A stretch of DNA of 64,000 bases from Triticum aestivum (Eukaryota; Streptophyta; Magnoliopsida; Poales; Poaceae): the NCBI RefSeq assembly GCF_018294505.1, contig NC_057802.1, forward strand, positions 556,697,948 to 556,761,947, given 5' to 3'. The translations under genes and the position numbers were made by a program. Positions 20,876 to 32,421 of the stretch are shown piece after piece; within the stretch, counting starts at the first letter, position 1; every line of letters starts with the position of its first letter. The notes beneath the pieces were generated by a model. The model made no database searches. It saw only the letters and a program-made list of their open reading frames with translations, and was not told the origin of the DNA.

Positions 20876-23807
20876 TAAATTTTTCTCCTCGTCCTGCGAG
20901 CCACCGCGCACATGGGCGAGGGAGCGGGCGTAAGGCGGAGCAAGCTTCACCTCATCCTGCGAGCCACCGCGCCCGTGGGAGGGGGAGACAGCGTACTAAG
21001 CAAGCTTCTCCTCGTTCTGCGAGTTGACGGGACACATCAAAAGTACTCCAGTGTATAGAGCCTTGCCTCTAAGGTAGGCCCCACATGGTTTGCCTCTTTT
21101 TTTAACATAACACGTCAAGTCACAATTTGTTTGTTCACCCGCGGTAGACGATCCTCCCTCCACCAAGTGGACAACCAGTACACGTGCCAAATTAGCACGT
21201 GGGCTGCCTTTTTCGTACAGAAATTAGCTCCACCGTGTACTCGCGCGGGTGTGGTTGGGAAAGAGACGAGAGTATGTGCGCCGTGCATGCACCTCTTCTC
21301 TTCATGCACGTCCCCCACCTACGTGGGTGTGTGTGAGAGATACAAACCGCGTTCGTGAGTGTTTTTTGTTTTGGGGTGGGGGTGGGGTGGGGGTTGATTT
21401 CGTGAATTATTTGTGGGAATATGTGTCGATGACATCTCAAACAAAATTTTGCATGCAATGTGTGTGAAATGGAGGCCTATGCATATCATACATAGAGGGT
21501 CAGGCAATCCACGAGAAGAGAGCGAGCGGTCATAGCTATCGATAGAGTCGAAGAGAGGATCAAGTGGGTGGGTGCGAGATCGATGAAGAGAGCCATCGAA
21601 ATTGTGTGTGTGTGCAAGTCAAAGATATAGGGCGACTGGCCTACCGGAACATTAGAGGGCACATGTCAAGTTTGTGTGTGGCAGGGAGACATGACTAGAG
21701 CGCTCGATGTATCGGTGTGTGTGGGGGGAGGGGGTGGGGGGAGGGGTAGGCAGAGGCCTAACTATAGAGATAGAACGACTCGTATATGTGTTGAGAAGGA
21801 GAGACCCAGCTATGTCTTGAGGGAGATCGGTCGACATCCATACATAACTGAAGGACAGGAAATATGATGGGACAGAGAGAGAGGAGAGAGAGAGAGGGAG
21901 GGAGAGGGAGGGATAGGGGTAGAGTGATGGATGGGTGATGGAGTTGCTTCTCGAAGATGGTGGGAGAGGCCTACTAGACAAACTGAGGGTGGAACTGCAA
22001 TGTTATCAATAAGTGTGGGGATGTGTTCCTGTGTGTGCCTGTGCGTGATAGATCTGTCGGGACGCATCCATGGATGATGAAGGGGAACCATGTGTTTGGT
22101 AAGCAAACCTAACTAGATCGGTAGATCAATTGTTGTTTGTCGGAGGAAGGGAGAGACACAACTAATGAGGTAGATCGATTGACGTGTGGGTAAAAACGAG
22201 TTATAAGGACCTAGCTAGCTATATGTATAGCGAGAGATCGGTCGGTGTACGTCCATTTGTTAGAGGCAAATAAGGCCCAGTGAGACAGATAGATAGAGAG
22301 AATGGAGCTAGGAGGTGGTGCGAGAGGCCCAACTACTAGCTAGATAGGGGGAGGAGTGTGCGGTTGTGAGATCGATGAAAAGAGGGGCGAGAGTTTACAC
22401 GTGTGTCTGACCGTATGAGAGACACGAGGCAAGGACACATAAAGGAGGAGATTGAAGGTGTGTGTGTATGTTGTAGGCAGGCATCGCTGGAGAGGTTTAT
22501 CGATCGGTGTGTGTCGGAAAGGAGTTGTGGAGACTCTGGGAGAACGACCTAAAGAAGAAAATGAATGTGCCCGGTGGATAGAATCCCGAGGGTGGGGGAG
22601 GGCGAGGAGGGCGTGTGCATGCACGAGAGAAAGTTAGTGGTAGCTACAAAGGTTAGAGGATTGTGTGGGTGTAGGAGACTAACAAAGATCATAATTTGAT
22701 ATGAAAGCGGATTCATATATTTGAATAGGAGATCATAGTGTTTTAAACATTGCATGCATGAATATAGCGGTGATACACGTGCTGTGCACATGTTATACCA
22801 TAATGTGATAATGCATGGCGTTTGCAACTCACAGCTAAATGCCGAACAATCTAAACCATACTATACATCAAACAATCTCACATTTCATTTGAATTTGTGA
22901 TAATGTGTGGCGTTTGTAGCTTACAACTAAATATCGAACAATCTAAACAATACTATATATCGAACATTCTCACATTTTATTTGAATTTGTGGTAATGTGT
23001 GGTGTTTGCAACTCACATCTAAATACTTGTAGGCGTAGGGGGCGGGGCACCATACATAATGTGGTAAACACATTATACATATGAGACATGGTTTAGATTA
23101 TGAAGATCTAGCTAGAGCTAGAAATGTAATGTGATTTGAAATCAAAATAAAGTGGATTCAAAAAATCTAGTTCGAGTTCATATAGTACACATAGTTCATA
23201 TGTAACTCGAGACTAATCATGTGGTGTGCTGTGAAGATAATACACAAACGATGGTTTAACTTGACAATAATGATGATTGTAGATCTTATTAAAACAGAGA
23301 AATGAATTCAAATGCTTTGTCTTCACAACAATCATTACTGTAGATCTTATTCAAATAGAGAAACGAATTCTAATTGAGTTCATATTGAAGTGGTAGTATA
23401 TACATTTGGAATGCACTAAAACGTTCATTTGAGTAGTAGATTGCATGCATTATACACGTAGCGAAATATTTTAATTGAACATAACATGAATTCAAAGTTT
23501 TGAATGACATTTGTAGTGCGCATTGATTTGGTACAGTACATGTTAGGCTTGTCCGGAAATTTCAACCCGCGCATTGTTAGCCCGAAATATTTAAGATATA
23601 TCTTTGTCTCGTTGTGCTCCGACAACTCCCTCCATCTCAACCCGCGCCTTGCTATTCCGAAATTACAACGCGCGCGAAAACTCCCACCTCCTGTGAAATC
23701 CCGACACGCGAAATGCCCGTGGTACCCCTGAACCGAAAGAACCGCCTCAAATCGGTGGGGGTACTTTCGTAACTTACCCCACATTTCGGACAAGCGCGTC
23801 TCTAAGC
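20876..23807. other. Non-coding centre of T1: GA-rich DNA and a 92-bp repeat
   Basis: No protein gene is supported. From 20880 to 21010 a CTCCTCGTCCTGCGAG block is repeated three times. From 21360 to 22660 the DNA is purine-rich, with GAGAGAG runs and GTGTGTG words, giving long antisense Ser/Pro/His-rich frames that are not genes. The stretch 23100-23500 is AT-rich. Confidence 0.5.
22805..23030. repeat. 92-bp tandem repeat, two and a half copies
   Basis: GTG(A/G)TAATG recurs at 22805, 22897 and 22989, exactly 92 bp apart. Each unit carries GGCGTTTG, a CTAAAT word, and the full units end CATTTGAATTTG-like. Confidence 0.92.
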
Positions 23808-23989
23808 CATGGTTCCCCACTGCCATCCCATCCACCCACCCATTCGTACACCGAGGCCGCGAAAACCCGCGACGAAACCCCACACCCTGCTCCGTCCGCC
23901 ACCCAGCCGGAGCCTCTTCCCCGACGACGTCGTCCACAACAACACCTCGACGTCCCTCATCCACCGTACCGGATGAGGATCCGTCGTGG

Positions 23990-25966
23990 ATCTCATCGTC
24001 CCGCCGGTTCAGCCACCCCGTCCTCCACCTCCAAGGAGCTGCCCCGACGTTCCCCTCGTCTTTCGCGCCACCTCCATTCCCACACCGCCGTCTTCACCTA
24101 CACCACCGGAAGAGCATCATCATCACCGTTTCCTCGGATGAAGCTGCGACCTAATCGGCGCCACCAAAGAGGTTGTACACTAATCACCGCATTTTCTTCT
24201 TGATGCGATCTCACGGTTCTATCGGCGCTCGGCCCCGAGCCGACACGGCGCGGCTCCATCCACGGCGGCGTCGCCAGCCACTTCCTCCACGGCGTCGCTC
24301 CCTCGGCGGCGACGTCCACATCAGTAGGAGCTGCTGCTGCTTTAGCTCTCGCTCGCGCTGCTGCTCGGCTCTTGCTCTCGGTCCCCTGCCTGGTCTGCTC
24401 TTGCTATTGCTCTTGCTCGCGCTGCTGCTCTCGCTCTTGCTCTTGCTTGCGATGTTGCTCCGATTTAGCTACACTTCAGTCGACTCAATCGACTTTTGGG
24501 TCAGTCGATTTTCAGGGGGGGCTCGCCGGGGTGAAGGAAGAACCAGGCACAACGGGGAGGGGGCCTCGCCGGAGAGGTACCCCACTATCTATCTTAGGGT
24601 TCAGGATGGGGGCGGTGGTCGCCGGTGGTGTCGGGGCATTGGTGGGGCGGTGGTGTGGGGATCACCGGAGAAAAAGCTCGGCACGGGGGGCCTAGAGGGA
24701 TGGCCGGGGCGGCGGCGGACCGGCGGTGGGGAGGTTTTTCGGGGCGGGCGGGGCGGCGCACCGTCGGCCACGGGCGGCGGGGGGCTGCTGTTTGGCCGGT
24801 GGTGGCTGGCGGCTCAGGGGGTGGAGGTTGAAGATGAACCGCAGGCCCTTGATTTCGTATCCAACGGCTGCAAAATCGACTGACCAGAGATGAAAAAGTC
24901 AGTCGACCGACGTGTAGCCTCACCTTGCTAGTGCATTCAGTTTCGACGGCAAAATTCAGTTTCGACAGCAAAATTCAGTTTCGACAGTTAAGTTCTGTTT
25001 CGACAGTTAAGTTCAGAGATGAGCGGCTGATGTATTTTACATCTAGCACTTTGTGGTTATGTATTTTACGTCATGTATTGGAGATGCTATTAGAATTCCA
25101 CTCAGGCTAACGTTGTTCATTGTCTCTCTTGTCCTGCTTCAGCCTCGGCGTCGTACAACTCACCGGAGCTGCTCCAACGATGAAACCCTCCATCACAGCG
25201 GAGCAGTAGCTCGGGCTCCATCTCCAGACGCCTAAGATCTTCTTCCCCTCCTCCGACAGCAAAGGCAGCCAGAGCATCCTCACCGGCCAACCCAATCACG
25301 CTGAGATCGACATGGCTTCGCCAAAGAGGTTGTACACTTGTTGCATCTCTTTTTTACTCTACAAATTATATATATTGTCCACTGAGCACACGGATTTGTT
25401 CCTTTAGTGTCTCCTTGAAAGAATAAACGTAGGAATTTTAATTTTCACTTGTCCTCCTTTTCAAATTCCTATTCATGAAGCACAAGACTAAGAGATAGTA
25501 GCATAATAGCATTATAACCGTACATTTTCTTGTGGTTTGACTTAATCTCACCATGCTTCTTTGCATCCTATGATCTTCCAATTGTTGTGAATCAAACACC
25601 CAGATTGGCAGAAATTCTGTGTTTTTAAATTCTCTGTTTTGCACGTGCATTCCTATCCTATTCCTGTCTATTTCCTATCCCTGCATTGTTGGAATCCTCC
25701 AATTCAAACGAGCCCTTACAGAATTACTTCTCTTACAGTTAGTTGTCAAAGAAAACCTTGCGTGGTTTGTCCCACTCCTGCTGCGCCGTCGTCCACCCCA
25801 GCTCAGCTGCTCCAATGACAGAAGGGTCCAGCACAGCAGGGATCCGGCCTCCAGACTGTCTTTCGCCGCCTCAGATCTTCTTCCCCGCCGCTGGCAGCCA
25901 TGAAAACTGCATTACCATCATCAACCGAGCAGATGACCTCGAGGACTACACGGGTCCACAAGAGAG
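23990..25966 (+). pseudogene. Plus-strand T1 gene: three related upstream exons (A1-A3)
   Basis: Three GC-rich stretches share order and words. A1 is about 23990-24171, A2 is 25143-25328 (after acceptor CTGCTTCAG) and A3 is about 25780-25966. Each ends AGAG before a donor GTTGTAC or GTCGCAC, and A2 and A3 share GCTGCTCCAA, CAGCGGAGCAG/CAGCAGGGATC and AGATCTTCTTCCCC. Stops and lost splice sites differ between copies. They lie upstream, on the same strand, of the exon B series and the terminal exon at 28940, so together they look like one multi-exon gene whose first exons multiplied. No protein family was recognised, and the correct start was not determined. Confidence 0.5.
24945..25015. repeat. 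20-bp tandem repeat, four copies
   Basis: The unit is TTCAGTTTCGACAGCAAAA-like, repeated with small changes in the intron between A1 and A2. Confidence 0.88.
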
Positions 25967-26413
25967 GTCGCACTCTTTCGTGTCTGCTTACGTTATGCAT
26001 CGCTTAATATTACATGCTACTTTATCGTCCTGTTCACCGATTAGACTCCGAGTCAGCTCCAAACTAATGGTCAAACTTGAGTTTTTAAATGGTTGTGGGG
26101 TACATAGGGCCGCTACAATAGTATCTATCTACTATCTGGTTAATCTCCGGTGTTTACTATGAGTTTCATGTTGGGTGGGAAACAAACAGTAAAGAAGCCA
26201 TTATCTGTATTTTTTAACTGAAGCCATTATCTGCCTGCTATTATTGGTTTTGGGTCTATCCACAGGTTGCTACCATCACTCTGGACTTCTGCATGCACTC
26301 CTTACATAATCTCACTATGTTTTATTCCTATGCATGACATTTATTGTAAACAATGGAACTGAACATGTAGAGCAAAAGAGACGAGCCTTGCATGGCAATA
26401 AAATTTCATGCAG

Positions 26414-28457
26414 ACGTCGCTCCATGGTAGGCGCAAAGGCAGCCCCCCTCCACGCATTTCGGATTGTAATCGAGAGGAAGATATCTGTTCTGAGGGGGAT
26501 TCAGAAGGAGAAGACAACTCCTATTTACCCCCTGAGGTCTTCGCTCTAACTTGGCATGCTGATGTTGGTTATATCATGCATATGGTGTCTTGCATTGCTT
26601 ACTTTATACATCAAATATGTCATCTGCTTAGTTTAGACATCCTTTGTGCGAATGCCATCTGTTTAGTTTATTCATCATGTATGTGAATTATGCAACGCCA
26701 TCTTGTTTAGCCAGGCATCATATATGTGAATTTTGCAATGCCATCCTGCTTAGCCAGTCATCTTATATGTAAATTATATTAGGCCATCCTTTTTTTCGTT
26801 ACATATTACATTTGTCAACAATGTTAGTACATTCAACTGCTCTTCGTGTGCATCAGCCATTTGACACGGTGATGGCAAATTCTGGAGTGAAACCAAGGTC
26901 TTCAGAGCAGACTATGCTATCTGACGAAGCGCATATCTCGCTGGTTACGGATAGCTCCTCAGAGGAGGATTCAGAGACAGATGACTAGTCCTATTCCCCC
27001 CGAGGTGTATGCTCTAACTTGGCAGGGTTATGTTGCTCATATCGTGCGTATGGTGTCTCGCATTGCTATGTCATTTGATTAGTTTAGACATGCTTTGTGT
27101 GAATGCCACCTGTTCAGTGTCTAATTACCATATATGTGAATTATGCATTGCCATCTTGTTGCAAGACATTATATATGTGAATTATACAATGCTATCTTGT
27201 TGCAAAGGCATTATATATGTGAAATATGCAATGCCATGCTGTCAAGCCAATCATCATGTATGTGAATTATATCATGCTATCATTTTTTTGTATTACGTGT
27301 TCCATTTGTCGACAACGTTTGTATATTCAACTACTTTTCCTGTGCATCAGCCGTTTGAAGCGGTGATGGAAGTATCTGGAGTGAAAACAAGGTATTCAGA
27401 GCAGACAATGCTACCTGCTGAAGCAGACATCTTGCTGGTTACAGAGAGCTCCTCAGAGGAGGATTCAGAGACTGATGACCAGTCCTATTTCCCCCCTGAG
27501 GTCTATGCTCAAACTTGGCAGGGTTATATTACCCATGTCATGCATGTTGTCTTGCATTGCTTAGTTTGTACATCATATATGGATTGCCATCTGCTTACTT
27601 GCTTACTATATAAATCATATATTTGAATTATATCATGCCATCATGTTTACATAGTACATACACATCATCTATCTGAATTATGGCATGGCAACCCATTTAA
27701 TAAAGACATCATATAGTTATATCATCTCATCCTGTTTAGTGTTTACAGTCATCAATATTTTGAGTTATGGCATTCTATCCATGAATGTATGTGAATTATG
27801 GCATGCCAACCTATTTAATAAACACATTATATAGTTATGTCATGTCATCCTGTTTACATAGTCTCATATTTTGAACTATGTCTTTCCATCTTTTTTAGTT
27901 AGCCATCATAATATGAAATTGTGTCATGCTATCCTGTTTAGTTAGCCATCATATATGTGAAATTGTGTCATGCTATCCTGTTTGGTTAGACAACATAAAT
28001 ATGAATTATTTCATGCCCTCTTTTATTCCCCACTATCCATTGCACCTGTCTATCATACAATGTCTATACTTTCAATTACTTTTCTTGTTTACCAGCCATT
28101 TGAATTGGAGAGCGTGATGGCAGTATCTAAGGGAGTAACAACACGGTCTTCAGAAAAGATAGTGCAACCAGTTGATGCAGATAGAACCACGGTTGTACTT
28201 GCCCAAGGACCAGATCCACCACACATAACCCAGACTCTCGCAGATTGTACCCCTACTCAGTTGGACAGAGAACCATCTACACCCCTTCTAACCCAACCCC
28301 GGCAGATAGTAACGCAGTTCCAGTTGACACAGCACCGTCTCCACCACAGAGCACCCAAACACGAGCAGTTAGTAAGGGAGCTGCAGTGCCCAAAGCACGA
28401 GGACCACCACTCCGAATCCCAACTCAACGCTTACAGGAGAAGAAGATTTGTTCTCAG
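26414..28457 (+). pseudogene. Plus-strand T1 gene: four related central exons (B1-B4)
   Basis: Four exons begin after CAG acceptors at 26414, 26857, 27351 and 28096. B1-B3 encode an acidic segment close to SSSEEDSETDD followed by SYFPPEVYAQTW; B2, B3 and B4 start with a shared PFE/D-x-VM block. B2 has a TAG inside the acidic segment. B4 lacks the acidic part and continues into a Pro/Thr-rich stretch (TPADSNAVPVDTAPSPP). That stretch lies in a different frame from its start, so a frameshift has occurred; it reaches a donor at 28457 in phase with the next exon. A 30-bp exon (28540-28569) encodes DGIETPMAQQ. Acidic Ser/Glu runs are common in nuclear proteins, but no function can be given. Confidence 0.55.
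26660..28050. repeat. Diverged intronic repeat between B exons
   Basis: Units like CATCATATATGTGAATTATG followed by CAATGCCATCCTGTTTAG recur more than fifteen times in the introns, with loose spacing of 35-60 bp. They fill nearly all non-exon DNA here and are probably the substrate for the exon duplications. Confidence 0.8.
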
Positions 28458-28939
28458 GTCAGGTTCTGTAGCTATGGTTCATACTCCTTTGCTCTTGCAT
28501 TACTGTATTTACTCATACCAACTATTTTCAAATTTGAAGGATGGAATTGAAACTCCAATGGCGCAACAGGTATGTTTTAAACCTGTTTCTTTAACTGGTT
28601 TGCTGTTGTAACCTGCTCTATGTTGATTTTAGTTTCAATTGAATAAACAGTTATGTTCTCATGTCATGCACATTACAAGTGTTGTTATTGCTCTATAGTT
28701 ACCCACACTTATATTCTGTTTATTCTGCTTTGTCTTGAACAAATATTATTTGAACTGTGTCTCTATCTTGATTTGGCAACAAAAACTAGAATGATATAGA
28801 CCATAAAGTGACCATGGTACATAGATATATGTTTGTTTCATGCTGTTATCCTGTCCACTTTACTACTGAACTCATTTACCAAAATGAGTTTCATATACAA
28901 CATGGTAACATGTGATGTGTCTGCTTGTTTCTCTTTTAG

Positions 28940-29377
28940 AATGCGGACAAAATATTGGAGAACAGTACCGCGTTATCCAATGGTAAAGGAAGTAATGTAG
29001 ATAAGGTTCAAGATAGTGAGACATCCCTGTTGGTCTCCAAGAAAGCTGATAAAAACTATCTTGACGACAGTGAGGGAACCCAAAAGTCCTGTCTTGATGT
29101 AGTGTTCGAGTTACTGGCCACTACTGCTGGCACAAGCTCTTCGAACTCGCTGCCTGAATCAGTTCGTCTTCTTGAGTCTGAACTTCAAGTTGAAATACAT
29201 CGATCAGATGTGCTGCGACAGGAAGCTGAAGGACTGAGGAAGTCCCTGCAGAATTCAGATGCATATTTTCTGGTGCAACAACAAGCGCTGGAGGATTTAA
29301 GCGCCAAACAAGAGAAAGTTAATAAGCTTGCTAAGCATCTTGCCAGCATTATGGGTACCCAGGATATTGTTTCTTGA
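28940..29377 (+). CDS. Terminal exon of the plus-strand T1 gene, coiled-coil protein end
   Basis: This is an open terminal exon following acceptor CTCTTTTAG. It is in phase with the 30-bp exon at 28540-28569 and ends at TGA 29375-29377. The 145 residues contain a polar N-terminal part, a short hydrophobic block (CLDVVFELLATTAG) and then a heptad-like segment with Leu, Glu and Gln (SVRLLESELQVEI, LRQEAEGLRKSLQ, ALEDLSAKQEKVNKLAKHL), which predicts a coiled coil. It is free of internal stops, unlike the upstream exon copies, and has a 3' flank rich in T. It may be an accessory protein of the CACTA family, by position only. Confidence 0.6.
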   Translation, partial: NADKILENSTALSNGKGSNVDKVQDSETSLLVSKKADKNYLDDSEGTQKSCLDVVFELLATTAGTSSSNSLPESVRLLESELQVEIHRSDVLRQEAEGLRKSLQNSDAYFLVQQQALEDLSAKQEKVNKLAKHLASIMGTQDIVS

Positions 29378-30560
29378 GATCTTCTGAAGTGGTTTCAGTT
29401 CTGGATTTGTTTTGCTGCGGCGTTTATTTGCGCTGGTCGCCAACTTTGACAACCAGTGTATATGATATGCTGCTTTGTTCCCTATATTTGCACTGGTGGC
29501 GAACTTTGATGCCCAGTGGATGTAATATGTGTAATAGCCATGATAGCCTAGCGTTAGTTGCTTGCTTATTTATTTCCTTGTTGTCTTGTTTATTTGTTTG
29601 CTTGTAGTCATTGCAGTTCTTTTTCCGCGGTTAGCTAGTGGCTGCGATAACCCATTTTTTAAAACTAGGCCACAATAACCATGGGCTAATATTTACTGTA
29701 GTGACACTGGGCCTCCTACTGGCCATAGTAATAGTGGGCCTTCTACGGGCCGTAGAAACAATGGGCCTTCTACGGGCCGTAGAAACAATGGGCCTTCTAC
29801 GGGCCGTATCATCAATGGGCCTTATACGGGCCGTATGATCGATTGGCCAAACATGGGCCAAACGGACCGCATTATGGCCGTAAACGGGCTAGAGTTGGAA
29901 TCGTCCGTTCATGGGGCGACCATAACGGGCCATCGTTAATAGGCCGTATTTGGTGATGCTATGAAAATGGCCCAACAAACTAACGGTCCACAAATGGGCC
30001 GACTGTAACGATGGGCTGAATTTGGCCCACAAGCAGAAAATGACACTAACGGGCCGTAAGTAACCGAATGCTGCAAATGTGCCCAAGAATAAATGGGCCC
30101 TCAGAAGGCCGAAAGTTAACTTGGGCTGGAAACGGCCCAACGGAATAACGGGCCGTTAATGGGTATAAAGTGATACACTGTTCATTACGGGCCAGTTTCA
30201 CCACGGGCCGTTAATGGGTGTAAAGTAATACACTGTTCATTATGGGCCAGTTTCAGCACGGGCCGCTAATGGGCCAAGAGTTACAAAGGGCCTCATATGG
30301 GCCGAAAGATGTCATGGGCTATACATGGGCTAGAAGTGAAAACGGGCTGGAATCATATTGGATGGCCCAGATGACGCTACTGGGCCTAATTCGGATAGGG
30401 CGTAATGGGCCTTGGGTTAGCGGGCTGTAAATGGGCTATATGCGAACATGCCGTTAACAGGCTTTCCATGGGCCGACCCGCCAGCTTTTGACCAAGTCAA
30501 ACGGGCCGGCCTTTTCACAGGAATGGGCCACTGTTGGGCTGTGCCACGTGTCGACGTATC
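29378..30560. repeat. T1 right subterminal array of GGGCC words
   Basis: From about 29655 to 30560 the word (A)TGGGCC or CGGGCCGT occurs more than thirty times in direct orientation, mostly 15-30 bp apart. It includes three near-identical copies of AATGGGCCTTCTACGGGCCG (29758-29820). This density next to a CACTA end is typical of transposase or accessory-protein binding arrays. The left arm carries the complementary GCCCA word (11745-12130). Confidence 0.8.
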
Positions 30561-30930
30561 ATAGGCGCCTTCTGTCCAGTGAGTGGATGACATCTGTCCC
30601 AACGATGAGCCGACACGTGTTTCCTCTAGCCAATGATGATTTTACACGTAGAAAATCCCCATTGGTCGGGGCTGTTAACAGGTTATCGGATCCAAAACCC
30701 GACCCGATAGCTTAACGGCGTTTATGCCACGTGTCGGTCACCCTTGACGAAAGCACTTCTGTGACGCGCGATTTATCGTCATGGAAGTGGACACTTCCGT
30801 GATGATAATTTTGGTAATGTCTTGGAACACTTCTACGATAGCACAGGTATGACTATCTTGATTCTGTCATAAATTTGTCATGGATGTACATGCATGACAA
30901 AAAACGCGACCTACTGTGACAAACACCTAT
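30561..30930. other. T1 right terminal region without gene
   Basis: Contains CACGTGTCGG words and several AAGTG / CTTCCGTGATGA words in both orientations near the terminus. No gene. Confidence 0.5.
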
Positions 30931-30958
30931 CATCACGGAAGTGTATTTTTTTGTAGTG
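30931..30958 (-). repeat. T1 right terminal inverted repeat
   Basis: The complement begins CACTACAAAAAAA and continues into a CTTCCGTGATGA block. TSD CCA is at 30959-30961. Confidence 0.9.
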
Positions 30959-32421
30959 CCATCCGCTGGTCCTGCCGCCGTCACTGCCTCCTTGTCGACT
31001 TCCCTCTGTGCCACCAGTGCGGCGCTGACCACTTGATTCGTCGCCGCAAGATATAGCACCAACGGCTCTTGTGGTTTAGGCGCAACCAGTATTGGCGTGG
31101 AGGAAAGGTATTTCTTCAGATCCTGCAATGCTGTCTCGGCTTCTGGGGTCCACTCCATTGGGCCCGCCTTCTTCAAGATTTTGAAGAAAGGAAGGGCGCG
31201 CTCAGCGGACTTGGAGATGAATCGGCTCATGGCGGCGACGCATCCGGTGAGCCGACGCACATCTTTGATCCGCTTGGGCGCCTCAATCTGCTCAATAGCC
31301 TTGATTTTGTCTGGGTTTGCCTCGATCCCGCGCTGTGACACAAAGAACCCGAGAAGCTTGCCGGACGGAACGCTAAAGACACACTTCTCAGGGTTCAGCT
31401 TGAGGTTGATCTTGCGCAGGTTGGCAAATGTCTCTTCCAGGTCTTGCACAAGAGTTGGCCCGTCCTTGGTTTTAACCACTATGTCATCCATGTAGGCCTC
31501 CATATTTCTATGGAGCTGGGGTTCAAAACCAATCTGGACTGCTCTCGCAAATGTTGAGCCAGCGCTCTTCAACCCGAAAGGCATCCGTAAAAAGCAATAC
31601 GTACCACATGGGGTGATGAACGCTGTCTTTTCTTCATCCTCTCTTGTCATGAAGATCTGGTGGTAGCCCGAGTAGGCGTCGAGGAATGACAACAGATCAC
31701 ACCCGGCCGTGGAGTCAACAATCTGGTCGATGCGCGGCAACGGGAAGGGGAACTTAGGACAAGCCTTATTGATATCTGTGTAATCAATACACAGCCTCCA
31801 CTTCCCATTCGCCATGCGCACCACTACCGGATTGGCCAACCACGTCGGGTGGAGCACTCCCTTCACCAAACCCACCGCTTCCAACTTCCTGATCTCCTCA
31901 GTGATGAACTCCTGCCTCTCCAGAGCCTGCTTTCTGACCTTCTGCTTGACAGGACGCGCAATTGAGCAGACAGCTAGGTGGTGCTCAATCACCTCCCTGG
32001 GAACACCGGGGATGTCGGACGCTTGCCATGCAAACACATCGACATTCGCCCGCAGGAAGGTGACGAGTGCGCCTTCCTATTTGCTGCCGAGGGTGGAGCC
32101 TATGGTGAAGGCCGCTCCCGTGCCATCCTCCCTGGCGGACACCTTCTTGGTTTGCGGTGGCTCGGCTCTGGATCTCTTGCTCTTGTCGGTAGAGCTCCCT
32201 GGCACGTCCTCGATGGCAGCACAACACTCCGAAGAGGTGCGCTTGCCGGAGTGGGTGCGAGAGGTCTTGCCGGGCTTCTTCCTCCCTCCCGAGGCTTCAG
32301 TGGCAGGAGCAGGTGCCTTGGCGGCAGCCGCTGTAACTGCCTCCTGGTAGAGTTGGTCGGCGCAAATCAGCGCGTCCTTCTTGTCGGAGGGGACGGAGAT
32401 GATGGTCAACGGCCCGGGCAT
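30959..32421 (-). pseudogene. G1 reverse transcriptase region of pol
   Basis: The minus-strand frame shows the gypsy RT blocks in order: KLEAVGLVKGVLHPTW, WRLCIDYTDINKAC, PLPRIDQIVD, FLDAYSGYHQI, TAFITPCGTYCF, MPFGLKSAGSTF and the catalytic YMDD near 31485. The LLGFFVSQRGIEANPDKI and RHLTG-type thumb blocks and the start of the RNase H connection follow. A TAG at 32077-32079 interrupts the frame upstream of RT, and T1 interrupts it downstream. The DD of YMDD is intact. The region between protease and RT is Lys/Ser/Pro-rich. Confidence 0.92.

Larger units (their letters stand above)
164..30958. mobile_element. CACTA transposon T1 (30.8 kb, contains nested elements)
   Basis: The left end CACTACAAAAAAA (164-176) matches the complement of the right end (30946-30958). 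Similarity continues inward through a copy of TCCGTGA on each side. Three bases, CCA, are duplicated directly outside (161-163 and 30959-30961), the TSD length expected of CACTA/En-Spm elements. The DNA on both sides belongs to the same gypsy pol gene, which independently confirms the insertion. No CACTA TNP2-type transposase was recognised inside, so the element is probably non-autonomous. Content from left to right: subterminal repeats, nested element T2, tandem arrays, a small GC-rich gene, a minus-strand multi-exon region, MITEs and a Helitron, a plus-strand multi-exon region, and a dense GGGCC array before the right end. The family was not identified. Confidence 0.92.

Noticed and set aside
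21652..22624. Ser/Pro/His-rich antisense frames
   Set aside because: They reflect purine-rich GAGAGA and GTGTGT DNA, with no domain or start context.
24173..24883. 236-codon Arg/Gly/Leu-rich frame
   Set aside because: Low-complexity GC-rich intron-like DNA (CTGCTG and GGCGG runs) between exon copies A1 and A2; no recognisable protein.
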